Source: Bryobacterales bacterium
Lineage (GTDB): Bacteria > Acidobacteriota > Terriglobia > Bryobacterales > Bryobacteraceae
Reading direction: 5' to 3'
Length of the DNA: 64,000 bases
NCBI GenBank assembly: GCA_003164035.1
Contig: PLRS01000077.1
Span: 44,059 to 108,058 of the forward strand
The first letter of the stretch is position 1. Each line of letters opens with the position of its first letter. Shown here piece by piece: positions 45,515-54,770 of the stretch. The position numbers and the translations under genes were made by a program. The notes below the pieces were generated by a model. It had not been told where the DNA came from. It was given only the letters and a program-made list of their open reading frames with translations, and ran no database searches.

Positions 45515-46737
45515 CCGGCATCGAGCTCGAAAACGAGGCCGTCACGCTGGATCGCTACGTTCCGCTGCTGGGGGCGGAAGTGGAGGAGTTGCGTGCGTTG
45601 GCGGCGCCGCTCAAAGGCCGCCGGGTGCTGATGGTGAACTCCACCCGGTTGGGCGGCGGCGTGGCGGAAATGCTGAACCGCATCGTGCCGCTGCTGGGGG
45701 ATCTGGGCCTGTGCCCGCGCTGGGAAACCATGGCCGGAGATAGAGAATTCTTCGAGGTCACCAAGGCTTTCCACAACGCCCTGCAAGGGGCGCCGGTGCC
45801 GTTGCCCGCCGGGGCGTTCGACATTTTCCGCGCCTGGACGGCATCGAACCTGGCGCGACTCGACCTGGATTCCGAAGAGGTGGTGATTCACGATCCGCAG
45901 CCCGCCGGGTTGATCGGCGGACGCCGCCAAAGCGCCGGCCATTGGACCTGGCGCTGCCACATCGATCTGTCCCGGCCCAGCGCCGAAGTGTGGCAGTTCC
46001 TGGAACCGTGGATATCGCAATACGACGCGTCCATTTTTTCGTCGCCCGAATTCGCGCAGCGGTTGCCGATTCCGCAGTATCTGTTCTACCCTTCCATCGA
46101 TCCCCTGTCGGAAAAGAACCGCCCGCTCGATCCGGCTTTTGTGCAGTCCGTGCTGGAACGCTTCGAAATCGATCGCCGGCGGCCCATCCTGACCCAGATT
46201 TCGCGCTTCGACCGCTGGAAGGACCCGCTCGGAGTCGTGCGCGCGTATCGCCTGGTGAAGCGGTACTTCGATTGCCAACTGGTGCTGGCGGGCGGCGGCG
46301 CCGACGACGATCCCGAAGGCGCGGCCGTGCTGGAGCAGACGCGCCACGAGGCCGCCGCCGATCCCGATATTCACGTTCTGGAGCTGCCGGCTTCCAGCCC
46401 TCTCGAAGTCAACGCCCTGCAACGCGCCTCCACCGTGGTGCTGCAGAAGAGTTTGCGCGAAGGCTTTGGGTTGACGGTGGCCGAGGCCCTGTGGAAGAAG
46501 CGTCCCGTGGTGGCCTCCGCCGTGGGCGGTATCCCCACCCAGGTGATCCACAAGCGCACCGGCCTGTTGGCGCATTCGGTGGAAGGAACCGCCTACCAGG
46601 TGCGCTACCTGCTGTCGCACCCGGAAATCGCCGCGCGGCTGGGAGAGATGGGCCACGAGCACGTGCGCGAGCAGTTCCTGATCACCGGAAACGTGAAAAG
46701 ATATCTCACCCTGTTTCTGCTGCAACGGAAAGCGTAA
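45511..46737 (+). CDS. treT: TreT-like trehalose synthase (GT4)
   Basis: 408 aa. A GT-B fold of family 4: VLMVNSTRLGGGVAEMLNRI at the N-terminus, VVIHDPQPAGLIGGRR, WRCHIDLSRPSAEVW, then ILTQISRFDRWKDPLGVVRA and the nucleotide-sugar site LQKSLREGFGLTVAEALWK. This is the trehalose glycosyltransferring synthase pattern (NDP-glucose plus glucose to trehalose). It would give a second route beside OtsAB. A different glucosyl acceptor cannot be excluded. Confidence 0.82.
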   Translation: MTGIELENEAVTLDRYVPLLGAEVEELRALAAPLKGRRVLMVNSTRLGGGVAEMLNRIVPLLGDLGLCPRWETMAGDREFFEVTKAFHNALQGAPVPLPAGAFDIFRAWTASNLARLDLDSEEVVIHDPQPAGLIGGRRQSAGHWTWRCHIDLSRPSAEVWQFLEPWISQYDASIFSSPEFAQRLPIPQYLFYPSIDPLSEKNRPLDPAFVQSVLERFEIDRRRPILTQISRFDRWKDPLGVVRAYRLVKRYFDCQLVLAGGGADDDPEGAAVLEQTRHEAAADPDIHVLELPASSPLEVNALQRASTVVLQKSLREGFGLTVAEALWKKRPVVASAVGGIPTQVIHKRTGLLAHSVEGTAYQVRYLLSHPEIAARLGEMGHEHVREQFLITGNVKRYLTLFLLQRKA

Positions 46738-47102
46738 TGCGCGAGCGTGGAATTCGAGTTGAGCCAGTTTCGGCGGCCCGGAGGTGGGACAGACGATCGT
46801 TTTTCGTCGTCTGTCAGGCCTCGATACGCCGCCCGCGCCTCGGTTACGAGTGCCCGGTCACTTACCGAGCCGCGACCGCGAGGGAGCGGTTGCCCGGAAC
46901 GGGTTCCCCCCCGATCGGTTAAGCACCCGCCTGGCGCCGGTTCTTGCCCAAAAATTGACTGGTCGAGTACACTGAAATTCTGAGAATCCTCGCCTCCAGC
47001 CGCGATGAAGTCTTCGGTATTCATGTCTCATAACAACGCGGCCCGCCATCCAGCGGACCGGCTGAGTTTTGCGAGAGCCTCTCGAATCAGGAGGAAACGA
47101 CC
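46738..47102. other. repeat-bearing intergenic region
   Basis: 365 bp. 46785-46815 holds a hairpin (GACAGACGA against TCGTCTGTC) related to 41490-41520, directly followed by the truncated MITE-like copy at 46833-46928. The remainder up to the OmpA gene has no gene. GAGGAAA at 47091-47097 is the OmpA ribosome site. Confidence 0.55.
46833..46928. repeat. MITE-like element, right half only
   Basis: Matches the loop and right arm of the 1.8-kb copy: CTCGGTTACG, TCACTTACCGAGCCGCG, AGGGAGCGGTTGCC, then GATCGGTTAAGCACCC at 46913-46928. The left arm is replaced by the unrelated hairpin at 46785-46815, so this copy is truncated. Confidence 0.7.
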
Positions 47103-48731
47103 ATGAAGAGCGCGACCGTGGCATTGCTGCCGCTTTTGGTAATCGGGGTGGCCGCCGGGCAGGCCCCGGAAAGCGGGTTTGCACCCGATCCATCCAACAA
47201 GCCGGTCCAGGCCATAAGTTACCGCGTCGGTGGAGGCACGACAAAAGTCACCCTGATCACCACCGGCGCCGTCCGCGAGGCCTACGGCGAAGCCAAAGTG
47301 GAAGCCAGAAAAGGGGCGACGGATGTCGAGGCGGAGGTCAAGAGCCTGGCTCAACCGACGAAGTTCGGCGCGGCTTTTCTTACCTATGTGCTGTGGGCCG
47401 TGTCCCCGGAGGGAAGCACCTATAACCTCGGTGAAATCCGCATCAACAGCGCCGGGGAAGGCAAGCTCAAGACGAACACTCAGTTGCAGGCCTTCTCCCT
47501 GTTCGTTACCGCGGAACCGTACTTCGCGGTTCACCAGCCCAGCGAGATTCTGGTGCTGCAGAACGAAATTCGCAAGGACACGAAAGGGGAGGTGCTGCCG
47601 ATCCACGAGTACAAATTGATGGCGCGAGCCCAGTATCAGCGGCTCGGGAATCCGCTGGCGCTGTCGGTCGATCTCAAGCACGTTCCCCTGGATATGTATG
47701 AAGCGCGCAACGCGGCCGAGATTGCCAGGTCGCACGATGCGGAGCGGTACGCACCGGATATTTTCGCCACGATGAATGCGAGTCTGAAGAAAGCCGAAGA
47801 CGCTTTGGCGCGGAAGGCCGGTAGCGCGGCGATTATCTCGGCCGCGCGACAGTCGGTGCAGTTCGCGGAAGATGCCCGGTCCCTCGCCGTTCAGCGCCAG
47901 CAGGAGGAACGTATCGCGCAGGAGCGGCAGGCGGCGGCCGCCAAAGCCAAGGCCGAGGCAGAGGCTAAAGCGGCGGCCGAGGCGGTGGAAGCCAAGCAGA
48001 GGGCCGATGCGGAAGCCCAGCGCCAGGCGGAACTGGCCGCGGCCCGCGAAGCGGCGATGAAAGCGGAAGCGGAACTGGCCGCCGCCAAAGCCAAGATGGA
48101 AGCGGACGCGCAGGCGGCACAGGCCAAAGCCGAAGCCGACGCACTGGCCCAGGCCAAGGCCGACGCGGAGGCATTGGCGGCACGAACCAAGGCCGAGGCC
48201 GACGCCAGGGAGGCCAAAGCGAATGCCGAGGCCGAAGCGCTAAAGGCCAAGGAAGCGGCGGCCCAGGCCGAAGCCGAACAGGCCCGCCAGGCCGCCGAGG
48301 CTCTCCGCGCCCAGTTGCTGGATCAGTTCAACCGTATCCTCGACACCCGGGACACGCCGCGGGGACTGGTGGTCAATATGGCCGATGTGCTGTTCGATAC
48401 CGCCAGATTCGACCTTCGACCGGTCGCCAGGGAGAAACTGGCCAGGTTCGCCGGCATTGTACTGGCTCATCCGGGACTGAATCTCGCCATTGAAGGGCAC
48501 ACCGACAGCACCGGGAGCGATGAGTTCAACCAGAAACTCTCCGAGCAGCGAGCCGACTCGGTTCGAAAGTACCTGATCCAACAGGGATTGCCGGATTCCA
48601 GTTTGACCGCCACGGGATTTGGCAAATCCATGCCCATAGCCGACAACGGCACGGCAGAGGGCCGGCAGCAGAACCGGCGGGTGGAAATCGTCATCTCGGG
48701 AGAGGTCATCGGCACCAGGATCGGCAAATAG
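47103..48731 (+). CDS. OmpA-family protein with Ala-rich coiled coil
   Basis: 542 aa. Signal peptide (MKSATVALLPLLVIGVAAGQA), then a beta-rich N-domain (residues 35-200), a long Ala/Glu/Lys coiled coil at about 250-410 built of AEA/KAEAD-type heptads, and the OmpA/MotB peptidoglycan-binding domain at 420-530 (LNLAIEGHTDSTGSDEFNQK, LSEQRADSVRKYL, GRQQNRRVEIVI). It probably spans from peptidoglycan to the outer membrane. The coiled-coil DNA is repetitive and may vary in length among strains. Confidence 0.9.
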   Translation: MKSATVALLPLLVIGVAAGQAPESGFAPDPSNKPVQAISYRVGGGTTKVTLITTGAVREAYGEAKVEARKGATDVEAEVKSLAQPTKFGAAFLTYVLWAVSPEGSTYNLGEIRINSAGEGKLKTNTQLQAFSLFVTAEPYFAVHQPSEILVLQNEIRKDTKGEVLPIHEYKLMARAQYQRLGNPLALSVDLKHVPLDMYEARNAAEIARSHDAERYAPDIFATMNASLKKAEDALARKAGSAAIISAARQSVQFAEDARSLAVQRQQEERIAQERQAAAAKAKAEAEAKAAAEAVEAKQRADAEAQRQAELAAAREAAMKAEAELAAAKAKMEADAQAAQAKAEADALAQAKADAEALAARTKAEADAREAKANAEAEALKAKEAAAQAEAEQARQAAEALRAQLLDQFNRILDTRDTPRGLVVNMADVLFDTARFDLRPVAREKLARFAGIVLAHPGLNLAIEGHTDSTGSDEFNQKLSEQRADSVRKYLIQQGLPDSSLTATGFGKSMPIADNGTAEGRQQNRRVEIVISGEVIGTRIGK

Positions 48732-48972
48732 CTGTTCCAGTGTCATAATCGGTCTACTCACAAGCACTTCCACCAGTCGGCGGTCGTGTTCCGCTGCCTC
48801 ACTGAACTGTAAGAAACCGCAGGATTAGTCAAGTATTTCTCACCCATTTGAGGGTCCCACTCACCCCCCCAATTTGCCCATTCCGCCATCAAACTCGCCA
48901 TTCGATGCTTACCTATTTCTTTCAATCGCTTATGGCAGCAAGATACCTAAAATTGGGGAATTTTACTACACT

Positions 48973-50739
48973 ATGAGCACTCAGCCTGTCGAACCTAAAA
49001 TCCAGCCATCTGCCAACTTGGTCCAGATCGGTTCGGTCGAGGACATCATCCAGAACCGCCTGGCGGAGGAGCGTGCCCGCCTGGAGCGGGAAGCGGGCGT
49101 CGCCAGGCGCGAGGTGCATCACTTCAAACGGCCCACCGAGCGGCCTTTCACCCGCGACCAGCGCGGCCGCACCACGCTGCTTTTCGGCGGCCTCACGTGG
49201 AAACACGAGAAGCTGGTGCATGGCGCATTGGAAGGACTGGGCTACCTTGCGGAAGCCGTTCCCACTCCCAACGTGCGCGCGTTCCAGACCGGCAAGGAGT
49301 ACGGCAACAACGGGCAGTGCAATCCCACCTACTTCACGGTCGGCAACCTGGTGCAGTATCTGCAGAGTCTGGAAGAGCAGGGGCTCGGCAAGCAGGAAAT
49401 CATCGACCGCTACGTGTTCTTCACCGCGGGCGCTTGCGGACCGTGCCGTTTCGGCATGTACGAGGCCGAGTACCGCCTTGCGCTCCGCAACGCCGGGTTC
49501 GACGGATTCCGTGTATTGCTGTTCCAACAATCCGGCGGCTTGAGCCAGTCCGACGCCGAAGCCGGTCTCGAGATGAACCTGGATTTCTTCCTCGGGATTC
49601 TCAACGCTCTTAACTGCGGCGACGTGATGAACGAAGTGGCCTACGCCATTCGGCCTTATGAAGTCGAAGCCGGCAAATCCGACGCGGTGCTCGATGGCGC
49701 CATGGATTATCTCCACGAAGTGTTCCGCAAGAAGCGGCCGTGGAAGCTGGACGAGAACCTCTCGAAGTTCCTGGGCGGCTTCTCGGACACGGCCGAATAT
49801 CTCGGTAAGTTCGTCAAGCAGGTCAAGGGCGACGATTATGTCCCGGCGCTGAACCATTGCCGCGACCTGTTCAACGAGATCGACGTCGACCGCCTGCGCG
49901 TCAAGCCGATCGTCAAGATTACCGGCGAATTCTGGGCGCAGACCACCGAAGGGGACGGTAACTTCAACATGTTCCGGTTCCTGGAGCGCGAAGGCGCGCA
50001 GGTGTTGGTGGAACCGATTGGCACATGGATCATGTACATGATTCACCAGGTCATTCAGAAGTACAAAGACCTGAAGGGGCTGGACGAAGGGGCCGTGCTG
50101 CCTCCCATCTGGAAGATCGGCACCCGCGCCAGGATCGAAATCGGTTTCCGCCAGAAAGTCGCCAAGCTCAAGCTTGCCGAAGCGGTCTTCAAGAGCGAGT
50201 ATCACAAGATCGTCGGCGCCATGGGCGGCGTGGCTCATCACCTGGCCGATCAGTACGAACTGCAGCGCATCGGCCATCCCTTCTATAACTCGCGCACCGG
50301 GGGCGGCGAAGGGCACCTGGAAGTCGCCAAGAATATCTATTACTCGAACAAGGACCTTGCGCACATGGTGCTGTCGCTCAAGCCGTTCGGGTGCATGCCG
50401 TCGACACAGTCCGATGGGGCGCAATCGGCGGTGGTGTCGCAATTCCGCGATATGATCTACCTGCCCGTCGAAACGTCCGGCGAAGGCGAGATCAACGCGC
50501 ATTCCCGGGTGCAGATGGCGCTGGGTGAGGCCAAGAACAAGGCCAAGAAGGAATTCGCCGAGACGCTGGAGCGCACCGGCCTCACTCTGGACGCTTGCCG
50601 CGCCTGGGTGGAAGCTCATCCGGAAACCAAGCGGCCCATGTACCAGGTTCCCCATACGAAAGGCGTAGTCGGTTCCGCGGCGAACTTTGTCATGCATGTT
50701 GCCGAACGAATGAAGACCGAGGGAGCACGGGCCAACTGA
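48973..50739 (+). CDS. 2-hydroxyacyl-CoA dehydratase-related protein (COG3581-like)
   Basis: 588 aa from ATG 48973; an upstream in-frame TTG at 48874 is unlikely. Features: TLLFGGLTWKHEKLVHGALE, GNNGQCNPTYFTVGNLVQYL, TAGACGPCRFGMYEAEYR, and SLKPFGCMPSTQSDGAQSAV. The conserved Cys in QCNPT, ACGPC and GCMPS are probable Fe-S ligands, as in HgdB-like and double-cubane proteins. It lies one base before the activase gene; together they correspond to a single large polypeptide in some Firmicutes. The reaction is unknown. Confidence 0.82.
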   Translation: MSTQPVEPKIQPSANLVQIGSVEDIIQNRLAEERARLEREAGVARREVHHFKRPTERPFTRDQRGRTTLLFGGLTWKHEKLVHGALEGLGYLAEAVPTPNVRAFQTGKEYGNNGQCNPTYFTVGNLVQYLQSLEEQGLGKQEIIDRYVFFTAGACGPCRFGMYEAEYRLALRNAGFDGFRVLLFQQSGGLSQSDAEAGLEMNLDFFLGILNALNCGDVMNEVAYAIRPYEVEAGKSDAVLDGAMDYLHEVFRKKRPWKLDENLSKFLGGFSDTAEYLGKFVKQVKGDDYVPALNHCRDLFNEIDVDRLRVKPIVKITGEFWAQTTEGDGNFNMFRFLEREGAQVLVEPIGTWIMYMIHQVIQKYKDLKGLDEGAVLPPIWKIGTRARIEIGFRQKVAKLKLAEAVFKSEYHKIVGAMGGVAHHLADQYELQRIGHPFYNSRTGGGEGHLEVAKNIYYSNKDLAHMVLSLKPFGCMPSTQSDGAQSAVVSQFRDMIYLPVETSGEGEINAHSRVQMALGEAKNKAKKEFAETLERTGLTLDACRAWVEAHPETKRPMYQVPHTKGVVGSAANFVMHVAERMKTEGARAN

Positions 50740-50740
50740 C

Positions 50741-53700
50741 ATGTCCAAAAATTTCCTGATCGGCATGGACGTTGGTTCTACTACGGTCAAAGCCGTGGTG
50801 ATCGACGCTGCCACCGACGAGATTCTCTGGCGCGACTACGAGCGTCACGACACCAAGCAGCCCGAGAAGGTGCTGGAATTCTGCCAGCGCTTCGAGCGCG
50901 AGATCGAAGGATTCTACGCCGAACGTTCGCGCATGTTCATCACCGGTTCCGGCGGCAACGGACTCACCCGCTTTGTGGGCGCGAAGTTCGTGCAGGAAGT
51001 CAATGCCGTTTCGCTCGCCGTGGAGCGCCTCTACCCGGAATGCGGTTCGGTGATCGAGCTGGGCGGGCAGGACGCCAAGATCATCATCTTCAAGACGGAC
51101 CCGGAAACCGGCCGCAAGAAAAAAATCCCGTCGATGAACGATAAGTGCGCCGGCGGCACCGGCGCGGTCATCGATAAGATCAACGCCAAGCTGCGCATTC
51201 CGGCCGAGCAGCTTTGCGAAATGGGCTACAAGGGCATGAAGCTGCACCCGGTGGCCGGCAAGTGCGGCGTGTTCGCGGAAACCGATATCAACGGCCTGCA
51301 GAAGATGGGCGTGCCGCCCGACGAGCTGATGGCGTCGCTGTTTGAAGCCATCGTCATGCAGAACCTTTCGGTGCTGACGCGCGGCAATACGCTGCAACCG
51401 GTCGTCCTGCTGCTGGGCGGTCCCAATTGCTACATCAAGGGCATGCGCGACTGCTGGAAGCACAATATCCCCAAAATCTGGCAGGAGCGCAACACGCCGC
51501 TGCCAGAGGGCGTCGAACCCGAAAGCCTGATTCGCACTCCGGATAACGCTCAGTATTTTGCCGCCATCGGGTCGGTGGAGTTCGGCAAATCGGAAGACGA
51601 CAGTGTCGGCCAATACACCGGCTGGCAGAAGCTCGAATGGTACGTCAAAGTCGGCCGCGAGGAAGAGAAAGCCAAGCGCGGCGGCGGCGCGGGCCTGGCT
51701 AAGGACGACGACGACCTCGCCGCATTCAAGGCCAAGTACCGGACGAAGAAATTCAAGCCGACGACTTTCCAGCCCGGCGAAGTGGTGGAAGGTTTCGTCG
51801 GTATCGACGGCGGATCGACATCCACCAAGGCCGTGCTGATCTCGAAGGATCACAAGCGCCGCATTCTGGCCAAGACCTACCAACTCTCCAAGGGCAATCC
51901 GATCGAAGATACGGTCGAGGTGCTGCAGAAACTCGATCGTCAGGTCCGCGACCAGGGGGTGGAACTGAAAATTCTCGGCGTGGGCACTACCGGCTACGCC
52001 AAGGACATTCTGAAGGACGTGATCGGCGCCGATGCCTCTCTGGTCGAAACCGTGGCCCACACCGAAGCCGGCCTGCATTTCTACGACAACGTGGACGTCA
52101 TCTGCGACGTAGGCGGGCAGGACATCAAGATCATCATCCTGAAGAATGGCCGCGTCAAGGATTTCAAGCTCAATACCCAATGCTCGGCCGGCAACGGCTA
52201 TTTCCTGCAATCCACCGCGCAAGGCTTCAACGTGCCGGTGGAGCAATACGCCGATACGGCTTTCGGCGCCAAGGGATTTCCGCAATTCGGCTACGGCTGC
52301 GCGGTGTTCATGCAGTCCGACATCGTGGATTTTCAGCGCCAGGGCTGGAAGCCGGAAGAGATCATGGCTGGCCTGTGCAACGTGCTGCCCAAGAACATCT
52401 GGCTCTACGTTTCGCAGATTCCGAACCTGTCCGCCATCGGCACGCGCTTCCTGCTGCAGGGCGGCACGCAATACAACCTGGCCGCGGTGAAGGCCCAGGT
52501 GGATTTCATCGAGTCGCGTTTCAAGGGCAAGGACACGCCCGCCGATGTGATCGTGCACGAACACTGCGGCGAAGCCGGCGCCATCGGCGCGGCGCTGGAG
52601 GCGGGGCGTCTATGGGACAACGGCCGCCAATCCACCTTCATTGGCTTGGAAGCTTGCCAGCATATTCAGTACAAGACCACACGCAACGAATCCACTCGCT
52701 GCTACTTCTGCAAGAACAAATGCCTGCGCACCTTCATCGATGTCAAGACCAACCTGGTCAACCTGGATTACAAGCCGCCGGTGAAGACCAAGGTGCCGCT
52801 GGAGGCCGGCGCGCAGCGGCTGATCATTGCTACTTGCGAGAAGGGCACCGTCGAAAACATCGAGGAGATGCGCCACATCAAGGGCGATCTCGATAGGGTC
52901 AAGAAGGCCAATCCCAACTTCGTCGAGATCGCGGCCAAGGCCGTATTCCGCGTTCCCGATGTGCCGCTGGTGGCTGACCAGGCGCCTAAGCTGCAGTTCA
53001 CCGCGGCCCAGCGGCGCCGCGCCGAGTTGATCCGCAAGCGCGCTCAACTGCGTATCGGCATGCCGCGCGTGCTCAATATGTACTCGCAGACGCCGATTTT
53101 TACGGGCTATTTCGCGTCCCTCGGAATCCAGCCGCAGAACATCGTTTATTCCGACTACACCAGCGAAGAGCTGTACAAGGAAGGCGCCAAACGTGGAGCC
53201 ATCGACCCCTGCTTCCCCTCCAAGCTCGGCATTCCGCACGTACACAATTTGCTGTACAAAGTACACGCCAAAAAGCCGCTCGATATCATCTTCTTCCCGA
53301 TGATCGATTGCCTCACCAGCGATCTCAAGGGAATTCAGGCATCGCGCTCCTGCCCCACCGTAGCCGCCACGCCGGAAGCCGTGAAGGCGGCCTTCACCAA
53401 GGAAGGAGATCTGTTCAAGGAAAAGGGAGTCCTGTTCCTGGACACCTTCGTCAATCTCTCCAAGCCCGAGATATTCGAGCGGCAGATGTTCGAAGCGTTC
53501 CGTGACATCCTCGGCCTCTCGCCGGAAGAGAACAAGCGCGCCCTCGACGCCGGCTATCGCGCCCTGGACGCGTTCGATAACATCACCATGCGCGGCGCCG
53601 CCCGCGAAGTGCTGGAACAGCTCGAGCGCGAAGACCGCCTCGGCGTGGTGCTGCTCGGCCGGCCCTATCACAACGATCCCGGCGTCAACCACGAAATCCT

Positions 53701-54313
53701 GGAGGAATTCCAGAAGCTCGGCTATCCGGTTTTCGCCCAGGACTGCCTGCCGATAGACGACGACATCCTGTGGAAGCTATTCGGCGACGAAGTGGAGGCG
53801 GGCGACATTCCGCACCCCATGGCCATCACCGACGTCTGGAAGAATTCCTACAGCGAGAACACCAGCCGCAAAGTTTGGGCGGCCAAATACATCGCCCGCC
53901 ACCCCAACCTGGTAGCGCTGGAGCTTTCCAGCTTCAAGTGCGGCCACGACGCGCCTATTTATAGCGTGGTGGAGGAGATCGTCGAACACTCCGGCACGCC
54001 GTACTTCTGTTTCAAGGATATCGACGAGAACAAACCCACCGGCTCGATCAGGATCCGCGTCGAGACCATCGGCTATTTCCTGAAACGTTACCGCGAAGAT
54101 ATGGTGCGCAACAAGAAGAAGGTCTCTTCCATTGAAGAGCAATTGCGCGAATTCGAAGCCCGCTTGCGCCGCCAGATGCTGCGCGAAAAGCTGGACGGCA
54201 TGTCGGACGCGTTTGAAACCGGTTCCATGCCGCGCATTCATGTAACGCTCGATGCGCTGGCCGCCACTCATCAGCCTGCTTCCGAGCAGTTCGAACGGGT
54301 TTCCGGCGATTGA
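50741..54313 (+). CDS. large BadF/BcrA-type activase: two ASKHA ATPase domains plus DUF2229
   Basis: 1190 aa. Domain 1 (residues 4-290) starts FLIGMDVGSTTVKAVVID and has IELGGQDAKIIIF and NDKCAGGTGAVIDKI with a cluster Cys. Domain 2 (351-620) repeats this with FVGIDGGSTSTKAVLISK, DVGGQDIKIIILK and NTQCSAGNGYFLQ. Then CYFCKNKCLRTF near 655 and DUF2229 from about 771 (RIGMPRVLNMYSQTPIFTGY, IDPCFPSKLGIPHVH). Such activases use ATP to push electrons into a dehydratase or reductase Fe-S protein, here surely the upstream gene product. Confidence 0.87.
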   Translation: MSKNFLIGMDVGSTTVKAVVIDAATDEILWRDYERHDTKQPEKVLEFCQRFEREIEGFYAERSRMFITGSGGNGLTRFVGAKFVQEVNAVSLAVERLYPECGSVIELGGQDAKIIIFKTDPETGRKKKIPSMNDKCAGGTGAVIDKINAKLRIPAEQLCEMGYKGMKLHPVAGKCGVFAETDINGLQKMGVPPDELMASLFEAIVMQNLSVLTRGNTLQPVVLLLGGPNCYIKGMRDCWKHNIPKIWQERNTPLPEGVEPESLIRTPDNAQYFAAIGSVEFGKSEDDSVGQYTGWQKLEWYVKVGREEEKAKRGGGAGLAKDDDDLAAFKAKYRTKKFKPTTFQPGEVVEGFVGIDGGSTSTKAVLISKDHKRRILAKTYQLSKGNPIEDTVEVLQKLDRQVRDQGVELKILGVGTTGYAKDILKDVIGADASLVETVAHTEAGLHFYDNVDVICDVGGQDIKIIILKNGRVKDFKLNTQCSAGNGYFLQSTAQGFNVPVEQYADTAFGAKGFPQFGYGCAVFMQSDIVDFQRQGWKPEEIMAGLCNVLPKNIWLYVSQIPNLSAIGTRFLLQGGTQYNLAAVKAQVDFIESRFKGKDTPADVIVHEHCGEAGAIGAALEAGRLWDNGRQSTFIGLEACQHIQYKTTRNESTRCYFCKNKCLRTFIDVKTNLVNLDYKPPVKTKVPLEAGAQRLIIATCEKGTVENIEEMRHIKGDLDRVKKANPNFVEIAAKAVFRVPDVPLVADQAPKLQFTAAQRRRAELIRKRAQLRIGMPRVLNMYSQTPIFTGYFASLGIQPQNIVYSDYTSEELYKEGAKRGAIDPCFPSKLGIPHVHNLLYKVHAKKPLDIIFFPMIDCLTSDLKGIQASRSCPTVAATPEAVKAAFTKEGDLFKEKGVLFLDTFVNLSKPEIFERQMFEAFRDILGLSPEENKRALDAGYRALDAFDNITMRGAAREVLEQLEREDRLGVVLLGRPYHNDPGVNHEILEEFQKLGYPVFAQDCLPIDDDILWKLFGDEVEAGDIPHPMAITDVWKNSYSENTSRKVWAAKYIARHPNLVALELSSFKCGHDAPIYSVVEEIVEHSGTPYFCFKDIDENKPTGSIRIRVETIGYFLKRYREDMVRNKKKVSSIEEQLREFEARLRRQMLREKLDGMSDAFETGSMPRIHVTLDALAATHQPASEQFERVSGD

Positions 54314-54720
54314 GCTACTACCTGGCCAAAACCGAACCGGGCACGTACTCCATTGAAGATCTGGAGCGCGAGGGCCGGACGGTGTGGGATGGCGTGACCA
54401 ATCCGCTGGCGGTCCGCGCCATCCGCGAAATGCGGCCCGACGATCGTGTCTTGATCTACCATAGCGGCGGCGTCTCGGCCATTGTCGGGCTGGCCGCCGT
54501 CCGCTCCGCTCCGCGCGACGATCCCCGCAACCCCAAATCGGCGGTGATCGATCTCGAATTCCTCGCTGTCCTCGACCCGCCCACCACTCTGGCCGAGGTG
54601 AAGCAGTCGAAACTGTTTAGCGATTGGGCGCTGGTGAGGCAGGGCCGGCTTTCCACTATGCCGGTGCCGCAAGCCTTTGTCGAGTGGCTGCGAAAACGGT
54701 ATCCGGGGACTAAGATCTAG
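54310..54720 (+). CDS. EVE-domain protein
   Basis: 136 aa, TTG start overlapping the activase stop (TTGA). The PUA-like EVE fold is clear: YYLAKTEPGTYSIEDLEREG, WDGVTNPLAVRAIREMRPDD, VLIYHSGGVSAIVGLAAV. EVE domains bind modified bases in DNA or RNA. The link with the activase gene is probably only transcriptional. Confidence 0.9.
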   Translation: MSYYLAKTEPGTYSIEDLEREGRTVWDGVTNPLAVRAIREMRPDDRVLIYHSGGVSAIVGLAAVRSAPRDDPRNPKSAVIDLEFLAVLDPPTTLAEVKQSKLFSDWALVRQGRLSTMPVPQAFVEWLRKRYPGTKI

Positions 54721-54770
54721 GGGATGTCTCCCCTCGACAAAGATGGGGTGAGTAGCGGGCCGTTTCAGGT

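Noticed and set aside
47900..48300. repetitive DNA considered as a repeat array
   Set aside because: It encodes the Ala/Glu/Lys coiled coil of the OmpA protein; irregular heptads, not an independent repeat or CRISPR.
48922..52564. two minus-strand frames of over 600 codons
   Set aside because: Both are antisense to the dehydratase/activase pair and lack domains.
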